DNA of 64,000 nt, taken from assembly GCA_022605405.1 (NCBI GenBank), contig JABYQQ010000028.1, forward strand, positions 372,001-436,000, read 5' to 3'. The DNA comes from Earliella scabrosa. Lineage: Eukaryota > Basidiomycota > Agaricomycetes > Polyporales > Polyporaceae. The position numbers and the translations under genes are program-made. The notes beneath the pieces were generated by a model, which did no database searches, had not been told where the DNA came from, and saw only the letters and a list, made by a program, of their open reading frames with translations. This document shows positions 34,274-47,431 of the stretch, piece by piece (positions within the stretch are counted from its first letter, which is position 1; each line of letters opens with the position of its first letter).

Positions 34274-35594
34274 TCAGAAGTCGTAGTAAATTACATGAAC
34301 GACGCGAACCTTCTGCTCCGCGTCTATTTTCTCAACATTGAGGCGGCGGAGCTCCCTCTGGCGGAGCACAAGGATCGTCTGACAAAGGCACACAATTAAA
34401 CAGATCACGGACAACATCGCGGACAAGAACGCCGAGGCACGCACCCGACGAACCGAAACATTGAGCCGGGCATCTGTCGCCCTTCGCTCCATCTTGGGGG
34501 GAATGCCGCCCGCGGAGCGGATCCGCTCACAGAGCCACACCACGATCGCCTCCAGACATTCCAAGTATCGTCGCTTTTTGGCGTGATTTGTGAGTGTGTC
34601 TCTACGCGAGGAGCAGGGTTGGTAACCTTAAAAGGTGAGAAGAGGAAGAACGTACGGATCTGTTGTAGCGAAGCCTACGACCTCGGACACGAAGCGAAAG
34701 AATTGCCTACGCTGGTCCGCATGCTCGATGGACTGATTATCACCAGGGGGCCGCACACCTCGCGGGATTCCATTCCGATGAGAACCGCGAGAACTGGGAG
34801 ACTTCTTCGTAATCGCGCGCCGGGTTGGCTTCTGGAGGTGTGTGTGCACATGGCCTTGACGCAAGAGGGACGGCAAACCGCTCGGCCCTCCTTCTGGGTC
34901 ATCGAATGTCCCGGGATCTACTGCACCACACAGGCGTACGTTGCGGGAGTTTAGGGATGCGACTGCGCATGCTGCCTCGGCCTGCACATCTGAGATGTGG
35001 ATGGGGAGCAGAGTCGTGTACGTGGAGAGTGGAAGAGGAGAAGACGGAAACTGCCCATCGCCAGCGACCGATGATACGGAGTAGACGGGATCGTTGTAGC
35101 CGAAGTATAGCGTCGGGAGCTCAGAGGAACCTTGCACGCCGTTAATGCCATGCTGTTCGATCGAATGCTGAGAGCTAGTGCGGTTGCAGTCCATCTATTG
35201 GTGGTCAGCGTTGTCTTCTGCTCTATGAACGGTGACTTACTTGAGAGAGTGAGGTGAAGTTGATCACGGAAGGCATGGAGAAGGATGAGGGACCTCCCGG
35301 GGTGAGCGGGCACTGACTGGATTCCCCTGACCGGCCCGTGGAACCAGACCAGCTGGCAAGGGAAACAGTCACATGGAGCACCGGAATACTTACTAGGAGA
35401 ACCTGCCATCCGCGGCACACGCCCCTCGGGCTCTGTATGGAGACGAAGAGTCGGAGTAGCACCCGAGTCGATGTTCCTGGCGTTCGTTCTCTCCGAATTG
35501 ATTATTACTTGAAGTACCAGCATAGTAACAGCGTCAATCACTTACCAGCCGCTACGTGTCGTCCGAGTTTTGCAAGTCGGCAGGTCTTGAGCAT
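34274..35594 (-). CDS. Cargo protein 9: membrane protein with C-terminal TM, unknown
   Basis: A start at 35594 (MLKTCRLAKLGRHVAAG) and a GTAAGT donor lead to a second exon with a hydrophobic stretch (VLLVSIPVLHVTVSLASW), then a Ser/Pro-rich segment with N-glycosylation sites (INFTSL, DCNRTSS). The middle exon runs LPTLYFGYNDPVYSVSSVAG to AACAVASLNSRNVRLCGAVD and ends ATTDP. The last exon (from about 34610) gives DTLTNHAKKRRYLECLEAIV and a TM helix (FLSAMLSVICLIVCLCQTIL). A basic/acidic helix of about 25 residues follows, to the stop at 34274. Two readings of exon 2 are possible, so the N-terminal half is provisional. The TM with a flanking charged helix is clear. No family is recognised. Confidence 0.55.
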
Positions 35595-36172
35595 TGCGGT
35601 CTCGTAAACGGTTAAGGTGGAGGACTGCCTCATGGCCTCACGATCCGGCCACGGCGCTCGAAGTCGAATAAGCGCCAGATACTCCCTGGTCGCTCTCGGA
35701 CGTTCAACCGACCACGACCTTCTGGACTTGACGTCCAAACACTATCTTCGCGCCCTCCCTCCCTGTCATAGAACTATTCGTTTTGTGCACTCTTCCCAAT
35801 GCTGCAAGACGTTCACGCTTGACCGTCTTCCGCACTCCGCGCGCTACTGTGCTTACAACTGGGCATCAGGACGACATCCTTGCTTGCCACGCACCTGATT
35901 GTGCACTGCAAAGCCGATGCTGGGGGTTTGTGTCGCGCACGAGAAGGGTAAAGATGGGAGGACCGTTCTTTGAAAGGAGAGTGGCGAAAACGCTTTGTGA
36001 GTGCATGAGTGGTACGCTTTATCTGCCCGCTCTCGTCGTTAGGATGTCTCCACCCCCACGCCCCCTCCCGCTTTCCCCTGCTCACGCGTCGTCCGTTGGT
36101 GTGTATTGCTTAACTCGTAGCCGGTCATCTCATATTGACACGGTTACTTGTCAGACCATCTTGCCGTGAACA
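35595..36172. promoter_or_regulatory. Divergent promoter between cargo genes 9 and 10
   Basis: This gap sits between opposite-strand starts, with no supported gene. It marks the switch from mainly minus-strand to plus-strand genes in the element. Confidence 0.4.
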
Positions 36173-37294
36173 ATGAAGTACTTGCCCCCAAGCGTGAGCC
36201 ATCGGACTGATTCCTCGTGTGCACCTTGTTGATGATGTCACACAGCGATATGTGAGGATAGCGTCTGGTTTCGACTTAGAAGACTTCCACGAAGACGTGA
36301 ACGATGATCCTGAAGTGGCAACCTTCGCCCGAGACCTCACCATCAGGCTCCATTCCCCGTTTCCCCCCGAAGCTCTCCGATTCTGCATGCTGTCGTGCAT
36401 GAATGTCGTAGATCTTATACTCATTCTACCACGCAACGCCTTCGGAGACGTCCTCGTTGATCTCCAGTTCCATCGCCTCCAGCTATTCAAAACCAATCTG
36501 CCCCATCGTTTCCTCCCTGAATTCCTCGCATCGCATCCCACCGTCACAAACCTTTGCCTCGGCAGCTGCAACCCAGCCCCAGTCCCGGATGAACCCTGTC
36601 CCTTGCGCCTCGTTGACTTGCGCCACGTAGAAACGGTCGAGTGCGCTCTTGAATGCGCTCTTGCGACAGCCCACCCCGCCTTGCTGCGACTGACCGTGGA
36701 GCATCTTGGGGACCCATGTCCTAGGCCCCCCACGGTCCTGAGGCTGCTGCAGTCCCCCCTGGTGACGCTCTTTGCGCTCACACTCGACTTCTTCCCGGAC
36801 GACTACGAGATGCTCGATCAGATTGTGCGGGCGGCGCCAAGGGTCCAGAAGTTGAAGCTATTGGAGAAGCCGTGTACTTATGTAAGCTCCTCGTCTCTGC
36901 AGTACTTCTACGTGTGCTGACATAGGATGCACAGCGTCGGGACGGTCTCTCTCGTCCCTCCCGCCGGATGTGGAACCATGCAACGCGGTGGGCGAGATCC
37001 CTGTTCAGGCTTGAGCACCTGGAGGATCTCGCGTTACGCACCGCGTCCACCTTTGTACGGGTGCCGTCCAGCGTCGCCAATGAGAAGCGCACGGTTGTCA
37101 AGTGGACGACGAAGACTAGTAGGCCTTCACGTTCGACCGTGCGTAAAGATCCACATCCGACCCTGACCTCGGTACGCGTCTGGTATCGATGCGAGGAACC
37201 TGGCGGTGGCATCCTCACAAACTGGTCAAAGTATTCGGGCAGCTGGCGCAACATTGCGCGCATGTCTGATCCTCAACCGGACGAACTGTTCTGA
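36173..37294 (+). CDS. Cargo protein 10: LRR-like F-box-family protein lacking the F-box
   Basis: Exons 36173-36193, 36246-36881 and 36935-37294 join in frame to 338 residues. After MKYLPPS the protein enters repeated hydrophobic strand-helix units: YVRIASGFDLEDFHED, FARDLTIRLHSPFPPEAL, CMNVVDLILILPRNAFGDVL, LQFHRLQLFKTNLPHRFLPE, HPTVTNLCLGSCNPAP, LRLVDLRHVETVECAL, LVTLFALTLDFFPDDYEML and APRVQKLKLLEKP. This is the irregular LRR pattern of basidiomycete F-box/LRR proteins, but no F-box precedes it. It may act as a substrate-recognition or scaffold protein. The first exon is only 21 nt. The model is fully in frame. Confidence 0.72.
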
Positions 37295-37415
37295 GGTGAG
37301 CTACTGTACCCAGTGACGCCATCATGATGCCTAACGTCATTCCCAGACGAACTTCTTCCCTTCATTCTGGCCCTGATTTTACATCCGTAATAGATATTAT
37401 CATGTCTAGCTCCTA

Positions 37416-39390
37416 ATGAATCCCGACGTTGTTGTAATCTCCTCGTACATGAACGGACGCACATTGCCCATAGATGGTTTGCCTCGCGGCGTGTCCGTGC
37501 GTGACACAACGTGTATGCGACAGCTGTCACAGCTCGCTGCCCACCACGTTGCGTCAAGTGGCACCGCCGTAACTCATCTCTCTCCCATTGTGATGGACAT
37601 TCTTACATCTCCGTCAGTTGCATCCCCGATGTCACTCCCCGCTCTGCCCTCCCTAGAGGATTCTCCGTCACTTGGAGCGGAGGGTATGGAGCATTGCTCG
37701 GTGCAGGGTGATGACGATCTCACGTCGTCCCATGCCTGCACTCCGGAGCTGTCCCCGGCCTCGCTGCCTGCTCTCCCCTTCTTGGACGACTCGCCTTTGC
37801 TGGAATTCGCGTCCATCGATCCAAGCTCTGTGACAGTCGAGGACCAACCGATGTCGCCCACCTATGACTTTGAGCCACTCGGCGCCTCCCAGATACTCCC
37901 TCCTAAGGGGACGCTCCGTCTTGAGGACTCCGTGATAACGTCGGCATCCGTGAGCGGGTCAGAGCGTCCCCCATACTTGGGACGGCGGAAAACCAGGTTT
38001 GTCGGCTGACGCAATTGTCTCTACCTCGATTTGACGAGCTACTAATCACGGCTGGTTTGCCAGCGCTGAAATATACGACGATCTATTCACACATCTGCGA
38101 ACCTGCATACGGTCAAGCCGTACTGTGGTTGAAGCTGCAGGAGCACTGGCTAATTGTGATGTAGGTTTTGTAGTGACGATCTCCGTGCAGTACTACAGCT
38201 TGAGCGAAACTCATTCTTACTCCAGAGTGACGTACGCAACCCCGATTCGGACAACAAGCTTGCGTATCGCATGCTCGACATTGAGACGGACATGCGAGCT
38301 GCTAGGGAGATTTTGACGAAATCCAGAAGTGAGTGCACGACCGCTAATTCTTTGCCTCCGTCGAGGCTGATGGACAGCCAGGACGGACTACCTACTACCG
38401 CACCCCGCGTCCCTACGAAACTTACGGAACCTACAGACATATGCGGCGCCTCGATCATAGCGACTCCGACAGCAACGGTACGGACTCTAGCGCGGCAGTG
38501 GCTAGCGTGCCAAAGCCACACTCTCCAGGCGTCGGCGTTGGCATGGACCAAATCGCTGGGACTGTTGCGCGACCACAAACTCCTGGTTGGAATCATTCGT
38601 CGGTCACGCTGATTCCTGACGTTTCTCCTAGTGGTCCCGTTACAAGTGTACGTTTGCGAGATAGATCCTATGATTTGATCCCTCCTTCCGTGCCAATGGA
38701 CTTACCAATCTATTCCTTTAGCCCTCTCCGACTGACAACTGCCCGTTAGGAACCCCCGCCGATATCTCGCTCAACGCGTTGATGCTGGAAAGTCACTCTC
38801 CAGGTGGCGCTCTCAACGTGCGGGATGGAAATGTGAGTAGTTTCGGGAACATTTGTCTCTCCCGTGGCAATGACCTATCAACGCGCAGTCCGAGTTGGCT
38901 GAGGACAAGAAAGTGGGCGGCGAAGATCGGGCGAGTGACGAGGACCACGGAAACAGCGATGACACGGCGAGCGACGAGAGATTCGCGACCAATGCTGACA
39001 AGGCGGTCAGCGATGACGAGGCAGGAAACGGAGCGTGCTCTGGTGACAGGGCATGTAACGACGACAGTTCCCAGCCAAATCCAGTCCCAAGCCGGGCTGT
39101 GGGGGAGGACGAAGTCGGCTGTGGGGTACGTCTTGGCTCTCCTCGAGTTACCAATACTTCGCGCTAACTTTCTGTTCCCCGCAATATCGTCAATCAAGAA
39201 GGATGGTAGCCACGATGAGTACGACCCCCTATCAGACCATCCTGCACTACCCTTCACTGCGACCGATATTCTCATACTAGTCTTCGTGACGCTGGCGGCT
39301 GGTGCCATGCTCACGATTCATGAGAAGCGAGGCGGAGCGACGGATGATCCCGATTCGGATTATCCTTTCTGGGCGTCGACAAGGTTGTAA
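37416..39390 (+). CDS. Cargo protein 11: acidic, Ser-rich protein with C-terminal TM
   Basis: Exon 1 starts at 37416 (MNPDVVVISSYMNGRTLPID) and includes two copies of a short motif, SLPALPSLEDSP and SLPALPFLDDSP. Following exons give AEIYDDLFTHLRTCIRSSRT, KLAYRMLDIETDMRAAREIL, a basic Tyr-rich piece (RTTYYRTPRPYETYGTYRHM), an acidic run (DEDHGNSDDTASDERFATNA) and a final exon with one TM helix (TATDILILVFVTLAAGAML), ending ASTRL at 39390. Splice phases are consistent through seven exons. The layout is a long cytoplasmic or nucleoplasmic region, TM, then about 25 lumenal residues, as in a tail-anchored membrane protein. I do not see a diagnostic KASH ending. Function is unknown. Confidence 0.65.
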
Positions 39391-39575
39391 CAAATTAACA
39401 TGTTTTGAACAGATTGTATATATCATAACATCACTGCAGTTGATGATACTACCATCCTGGAACAACCCCGGCGATAGTTCACAGGATGTTATCTCTGTCT
39501 CTCGCACCATCTTACACTTGAGTCCTTCTACCCGCCCTTCAACTCGTCCGCCCTCACTCGCATACCCCCTAACAC

Positions 39576-42500
39576 ATGCCCATCTGTAAATGCGACTCAT
39601 GTCGCTCGTGGACGTACAAGGGTGTCGATGGTCGACGTCGTCCCGGACGCAAACTGGAAGCACCCGACGCTGCTGCCCACAAGTACGCTGCACGGATGAA
39701 ACGCAAACTTGAGCGGGCGCATACGCTGCACGACGACGGTGGGGCTGTAAGCGACCATGGCGACTACGAGGTGGATGAGGAAGTCGAAGGAAATGCTGCG
39801 GACAATACTGAAGGCGGGGTCGACCGCGACGTCAACGATGGGCATGATGACGCCAACGCCGAGGACACTGACGAAGAGGCAGACACCGAGCAGAATAGGG
39901 CACGCAGGGCAAGACAGAATGCCATCTTTCTCGCTGCATTCGGCGACGGAGCCCCGGAGAGGGAAGTACCTATGCGCAACCGCGACTTCATTGCGACTCT
40001 CCAGGAGGTGCGTATACGCAGCGTTCTGGTATAATCTTCATGGCTTAACTCTCGATGAATCAGGTCCCCAATCACGGGGCTTCTGATGACATGCCGGACA
40101 CATCCGATGGCGAGATCATTGCCGACGACGACGACGACTCCGACGACGATATTGAACCCATCTCGTTGAAGGTGTGTTCGACTCTTGTTTGGGTCCATTC
40201 ACGTTGATGACTCATCGTGTGCAGTTGGAGAGAATCATGCAGCGGAGAAGGGAGCTTGCGAGCTTGGAGTCATCGCTCACTTTGCGATCGAGGCTGGTCA
40301 GTCCTTATATCAAACTCAAATTCCAGTCTTCCCCGACGTCCCCCAACGATCGCCCATCCAAGCTTGACACCACCTCTCACAACTGCGCCGAGTTCGACTC
40401 ACACCGCATGTGGATCTCTGGGGCCCTTGAGCGACTGGAGGCTATGTCCAATGTTGGTGATGACATCGCCGATCGTCACCTCGCGGTCATGTTAAGGGAC
40501 TATCGGGGGGAGCTGAAGCGGTTGAATCGACTTGAGGAAAGAGCATGGCAGAAGGAGATCGTCGCGGCCAGGGTATCGCAGATGGACCTTCCAGGGTCGG
40601 AAATCGCCGCGGTACCGGCAGGTATGTGTCCAATATCCCGGAGTATGAGCAGCTGATGTGAACACTACTACAGCTACGGTATACAACGCAAATTCGCCCG
40701 AGGTCATCCCGTTCATCCTTGCCGCCCTTTTCTTGGTTACGATACTCCATACACTCGCAGGTGTCTCGAGACCCTACACTCGCCTCATCTTGGCCACTTT
40801 CAGAGTTGCGTTGTTCGGCGCGATGACTTGGCAGAACCCCCTCGTCCAGTCAGTGTTATCAGCATCCCAGGAGGCCCTACTCCGCCGGATACCCGTCGAT
40901 ATTCGGACAGCCCTATCCGCCCTTCATCTTGAGCCCCCGCTTACGATCTACGCGGCCTGTCCTGCGTGTTTCGCGACATATGCACCCAATCCTTCGTGCG
41001 AAGAGGACCCCTATCCCCATACATGCTCCCACATGCTGACGCGCAAACGCGTCTGCGGGAGTCCTCTCGTCTACGCGCAGAAGCGATCCCCCAAGAAGAA
41101 CACTGCCCAGCGCACGACATTTCGGCCCATCTTGCCATTTCCTTACTTTTCCATCAAATCTTACATCGCTACCCTCCTCATGCGTGTCGGTGTCGAGGAT
41201 CTCTTGGAGCCCTCTTGGGATATGCCTAACGGGGCTGATGGCACCACCTGGAAGGACATCATGCACTCGCCTGCTATCCGTGACCTCATAGGACCCGACG
41301 GGAAGACTCCTTTCTCAATCCAGGCGGATGGATCGCTACACTTGGTCTTCAGCCTCTTTGTTGACTGGTTCAATCCGCATACGAACAAGAGGGGTGGGAA
41401 GCATCATTCTGTGGGTGGTATCTACATGGTATGTCTGAACCTCCCTCCCCACCTGCGTTTCCGCCCGGAATACATGTACCTTGTTGGAGTCATCCCCGGT
41501 CCCAGGGAACCCAGTGTCACCGAGATAAACCACCTACTACGTCCTCTCGTCGATGAGCTCGTCGAGCTATGGCATCAAGGCGTTCTCGTACAGCGAACGG
41601 CAAAGCGACGATCCGGGAGGCTTGTCCGGGCAGCTGTAATCCCTCTCGTCTGCGATCTTCCCGCCCTTCGGAAGGTTGCCGGCTTTGGTTCATACAGCTC
41701 GAAGCACTTCTGTTCTTTTTGTCCGATCACGTTGGACGACATGTCCAACGCGGAGCGTTCAACCTGGCCCGCGAGGATAACCTGGGAAGAGCATCTTCGG
41801 ATTGCAAGAGCCTGGAGGGACGCCGAAACCCTGGCTGAGAAGGACAGAATCTTCAAGGCGCATGGAATACGCTGGTCGGAGCTCCTCCGGCTCGAGTATT
41901 GGGACCCCACGAAGTACGCCGTTGTTGACGCCATGCATAATCTCTTCCTTGGAGAGCTGCGTCATCACTGCATGGATGTCTGGAATCTCGCTGAGATCAA
42001 GGTACCCTCCCCTGCCGCCAAAGACGCCCTATCCCATTCCCCCGAAGAACAGAAGCAGCACCTCGAGCGCGTCCTGACGTACCTGAAGAAGGGATCGACC
42101 AAATCGCTGGAACGCGTTCGCAAGGACTACCTGATCGCGGTCGCCATGTACAACAAAGTCCCACTCCCAGACGAAGAACCTACGCGCGCGCAGGTTGCTG
42201 CTGCACTCGTTGCTTGGGTACAGCTTTGCGAATTAGACTCATTGCTTCCACGGGACTGATCGTCTTCTTAGGCTGCCCCAATGGCTGACCTCGACTCCAC
42301 CGTCCGTCTTCCGCCACCTCTTGCCGAGTCGACCAATCATTTCCACTTGGTTGTCGAGCCGTCTGGAGACACGGAGGAGGAGGACCCCACCGCAGAGTAT
42401 CGCGTCTTCACGGGCGTCGTACTCAAGCAGGTTCAGGAGGACATAGCCAACGCATTTGTCCCGACATGGGTCGAGAAGCCTCCGGCAAACTTCGGTGAGG

Positions 42501-43686
42501 CCAGTCACGGCAGTCTGAAGGCGGACCAGTGGAGAACAGTCTGCACAATCTATCTTGTGATGACCCTGGTGCGGCTCTGGGGCTCTGCAGGTGCCACAAA
42601 CGAGCAACGCGCGGCGCTCCAGAACTTTGTTCACCTCGTCATCGCCGTCGATGCCGCGACCCGCCGATCCATGAGCGAAGATAGAGCCGATCTCTATGAC
42701 CGACACATGGAGCTCTACGTGAAAGGTCTTAGGGAGCTCTACGATCACGACCTCGTACCAAACCACCACATGTCCCTGCATATGAAGATATGTCTCCTCC
42801 TGTTTGGACCGGTGCACGGATGGTGGGCGTTCCCGTTTGAGCGCTTCAACGGTCTCTTGCAACGCCTCAACACCAATCACAAGCCGCGTATGAACCCTGT
42901 CACCTTCTCTCTATCCTCGAACTGACTTGAAGTTGTGCAGATCAAATAGCCGTTACGTTCATTCGGTACTTCTACATGGGCTCTAATCTCCGATGGCTGG
43001 TCAGCTCGGTGCAGTGGCCGAACCTGCACGTGTATGATGACTGGATGCAAGCTTTCCGAAGCGCATTCAAGGACGCTACCAAAGGAACACGATACACGGA
43101 CATCCTGTCATTCCTCGCTGAGCCAACAAAATCCTTCGAGTATTCTCAGCGGCTCGAGACTGCCTTACCTCGGCCGCTCTACGACCAACTAGTCTCTCTA
43201 CTTTCCACTGGCGGGCGATGTCCGATATTCCAATCCGCCTTCACCCATACGACCCGCGGAATCCCGATTCTTCCGACGCATGCACAGTTCGTCAACAGAG
43301 TCACGCAAGGCAACGTACATTTTGCCACGTCTCGCTCCCTGCGTCGCAACTCGCACATCATCTTCAGGGACCCGGTGACCTCTGTCACGGCCGCAGGTTC
43401 CATCGACAGTATCTTCTACCATCGCCGAAAGGAAGGCGGCAAGCTGCTCCTCGAACCCTTCATCGCCGTGCGCGAGTACAAACCTCTCTCCAACGACGAT
43501 CAGTTCCACGATCCTTTCCTCGCGTTCCCGGATCTTGATGCCAGACTATACTACAACAGCTTCAAGCCGGGGTTGCGCGTTATCAGGGTTTCCGACATTG
43601 TCTCCCACTTCGCCGCCCTCATTTACACTCCAGTGGGTGTGGACACGTCGTGTATCGTTGTGAAGGGGCTCGACAGGGTGCGTTAG
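39576..43686 (+). CDS. Plavaka-type transposase (CACTA/tnp2-like)
   Basis: Six exons (39576-40007, 40064-40171, 40225-40621, 40674-42217, 42272-42887, 42941-43686) sum to 3,843 nt, giving 1,280 residues with no frameshift. The N-terminus has a Cys cluster (MPICKCDSC) and basic RRRPGRKLEAPD, then acidic and coiled-coil segments. The core holds CPACFATYAPNPSC, FPYFSIKSYIATLLM, QADGSLHLVFSLFVDWFNPH, YLVGVIPGPREPSVTEINHL, VIPLVCDLPALRKVAGF, SSKHFCSFCPITLDDM and VVDAMHNLFLGELRHHC, and later GPVHGWWAFPFERFNGLLQR. These are the conserved stretches of Plavaka/tnp2 transposases; acidic residues in QADGS, CDLPA and VVDAMHNLFLGE are candidate catalytic positions. Intactness and near-identical TIRs imply recent activity. 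The ORF is central, unlike in simple CACTA elements. Confidence 0.9.
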
Positions 43687-44227
43687 ATGTTGCGACTGCT
43701 CGAGATCACTTCGTTGACGCTTCCGTCTACAGAGTTGATCAGCCGTTATGTTACACTCGGTGTTGGTCGTGTGTGTATGAGTGCGCATCCTTGTGTGAGC
43801 AAGTTTCGTGCTGGCCTCCTTATAGTTCCTCCGAGTTGCCGTTACTGAGATCGTCGCTCAATACTACATTCATTATTCGCGCGGAGGAAGTACATGTTGC
43901 GAACTGGGACTGCCGCCGCAAAGTTGAAGGGGGCGAAGAGCTCCCTACACTCCCCGGGGATACATCAGGTACCGTTTTGCCTCAATCACACAAGCGAGTT
44001 AGCACAAAGCCAGAGGGCCTCTACGTACGGCACCCCGAGAACATACTCGAACAAGCAACGACGGACTCAGAGCGTGGCTACTCGAACTGCCCAGCTGCGT
44101 CGATGTCGGCATGAGAGGCGGATGGACACAGCAGCTTGCATTGTCTCCGAATCTCCTTTGTCCGGACCCTCGCCATATCAACAGAGCTCCATGAACCCCC
44201 TCCCTCCACCTCTGACCTGCGACAACC
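43687..44227. other. Non-coding gap after the transposase
   Basis: Holds the transposase 3' end and the presumed promoter of cargo gene 13. No gene is supported. Confidence 0.4.
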
Positions 44228-44985
44228 ATGTCTGCGACAGAAGCTCCCATTCATTCGTACGTTTGACTCTTCGCTCGCGTCCACCCGTACATTGACTCGT
44301 CGCGGAGGGTAGGTGGTCTGATATCCCAGAGGTGACGTTCAGCGCGCATGCCTCATACACCTGCGCCGTTTCCGGTTGGACCGTCGCCCACATCGCTGTC
44401 GTAGAGGTTGCGCCTGAGAAGTGTAAGCATCATAGCAGGTGTCAACGATCATATGCAAACTGACGGTATGGTCCCCACAGTTGGTCTCCTCATATGTGAC
44501 GTACTCGAGTCCGGATGTGCCCCTAGTCCAATCACGGCGCAAGTTGGCATTGTCTTGAATGAGAACGTGATCATGTATACCGCGCCAGACGCTAACATCG
44601 TCCTGTTACGCGTGAACAAGGTTAGTCATTTAATCTCAGACTGACCAGGAGTAACCGACACTCATCGACCACGCAGTCTGCTTCCCTTGTCACTCTCCTC
44701 CCTCAGAGCACGACCTCTCGATTCCTCAAGGTACGTTTCAACCAGCGTTCGGACTACCTGGGATGCGTCAAGGCTATCAACGACGCTCAAATCGCGACGG
44801 AGGATCAACACGAGGAGATGAAGGCCGCTCTTCGACGCGCTCTGGCGACGGCGGTGCCCCGCCAAGCCTCAGAGACGCAGTCGCAGGAGACGAGCCCAGG
44901 CGAGAGTGCTGCGCATGTTGCAGGTGTTGCTGTGACGACCGGCGAAGAGGAGGGCCCACAGGTCGGGTTGCCGTCGATCGAATAG
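44228..44985 (+). CDS. Cargo protein 13: small protein, probable paralogue of cargo protein 7
   Basis: Four exons (44228-44256, 44313-44422, 44481-44620, 44677-44985) encode 195 residues. Strand-like segments EVTFSAHASYTCAVSGWTVA, HIAVVEVAP, FGLLICDVLESGCAPSP, AQVGIVLNENVIMYTAP and NIVLLRVNK precede TSRFLKVRFNQRSDYLGCVK, a charged helix (ATEDQHEEMKAALRRALATA) and a disordered acidic tail. Exon organisation and intron phases (2, 1, 0) equal those of cargo protein 7, and LLICDVLESG aligns with LFVCELLDGS. An apparent GTACGT donor after FLK is probably not used because the frame stays open. It lies directly downstream of the transposase on the same strand, so a role with it is possible but unproven. 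Confidence 0.7.
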
Positions 44986-45176
44986 ACATAACGAAACTTT
45001 CTGTTGTACAAGAATGTTCCCAACTGCGTCATGACATCGTACCTATACTGCATTGATAGACGGCATACGTAGCTGGGGATGCCCTAGATATCCGGCGCCC
45101 CTCCGCGACCGTACGCCACCAACTCGCTGCACTCCCCTATACCCCTCATATGCCGCCCTTGACCTCGACGATCACA

Positions 45177-46420
<1,244 letters not shown>

Positions 46421-47431
46421 GGCACCATCCTCAGCGAGCTGAAAGCCGACGCATCCGGTGATGAGCAGGCATGTGTAAGCACCGGCAAAAAGGCTGGTGT
46501 ATATTGCTGCGAACCACTGCGGGGGGTGGAAGTTAGAGAGGGAATTATGAAGCCGAATTCAGAAGAACATACGCGCTGCATAGCTGTCATTCGCAGTCAG
46601 GACGGAGTGGAGGAGAATCGCAAGAAGCTGGATAATTGCGTAGAGCTAGAAGGATATCAGGATCTCCTTGCACCCTATAGTCGTGCAAGTATGACAAGCA
46701 TACGCGCCTGGGTTCAGCCAAGTCCAAGGCCGACATGCAAGCTACGTACCAACACCTGTGCACTTGCTTCGAATGAAAGAGCGCAATGGCGGAGATCAAT
46801 ATCGCGAGATTGCTGCAGGGCGCAATGTGCGGTGAGCGGCAGAGTTGAGTGACTAGCGAGAGGTAAGCCACGACGACGAGGTAGGAGGGCGAGGAAGAGG
46901 AAGATGTGCGAAAGAGGAGAGCAAGACGAGGAGGGGAAGGAGAGGAGGAGGGCAAGCCTTTGGAGAAATTCAAATTCCCTGACGCCCACGTGGCATGTCG
47001 ACCGAGATTCCGCACAGGGGCTGCCTTCCTACTGTGAGCAGCTGTGTATACTTCGTACGAGATCCAGACGACCCTGGAATGTGAATACGAACCCTGCTCA
47101 TGCTAATCCAGGCCATATACATAAGGCGTCGCGATTGTGTTTGATGGCTACCGGAAAGAGTTCAGCAACTTGGCTCCTCACGATCGAGAGCGTTGGCGCA
47201 CTGGCGGACTCGACTCGACCACTTCCTACCCGAGTTTCTCTCCTCCATACTCGACGGCTCGCGGCCTAACATCGCTATCTACTACACTTGACCTTTTCGG
47301 ACCGATGACGGACGTTTGAAAGGTGTGCGCCGTCGCCAAAGAGCTCTTTGTCTGGTCGACGCTCTCCCCGGCCTCATAATCCTTCTGTGTCGGTATGTTC
47401 CTCACTTCTCCTCGCAGTTTCCTCACCGACC
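46421..47431. other. Non-coding kilobase
   Basis: Between the OYE relic and cargo gene 14. Open frames on both strands show no recognisable motifs. A purine-rich stretch (GAGGAAGAGGAAG-like) runs at about 46880-46960. Confidence 0.45.
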
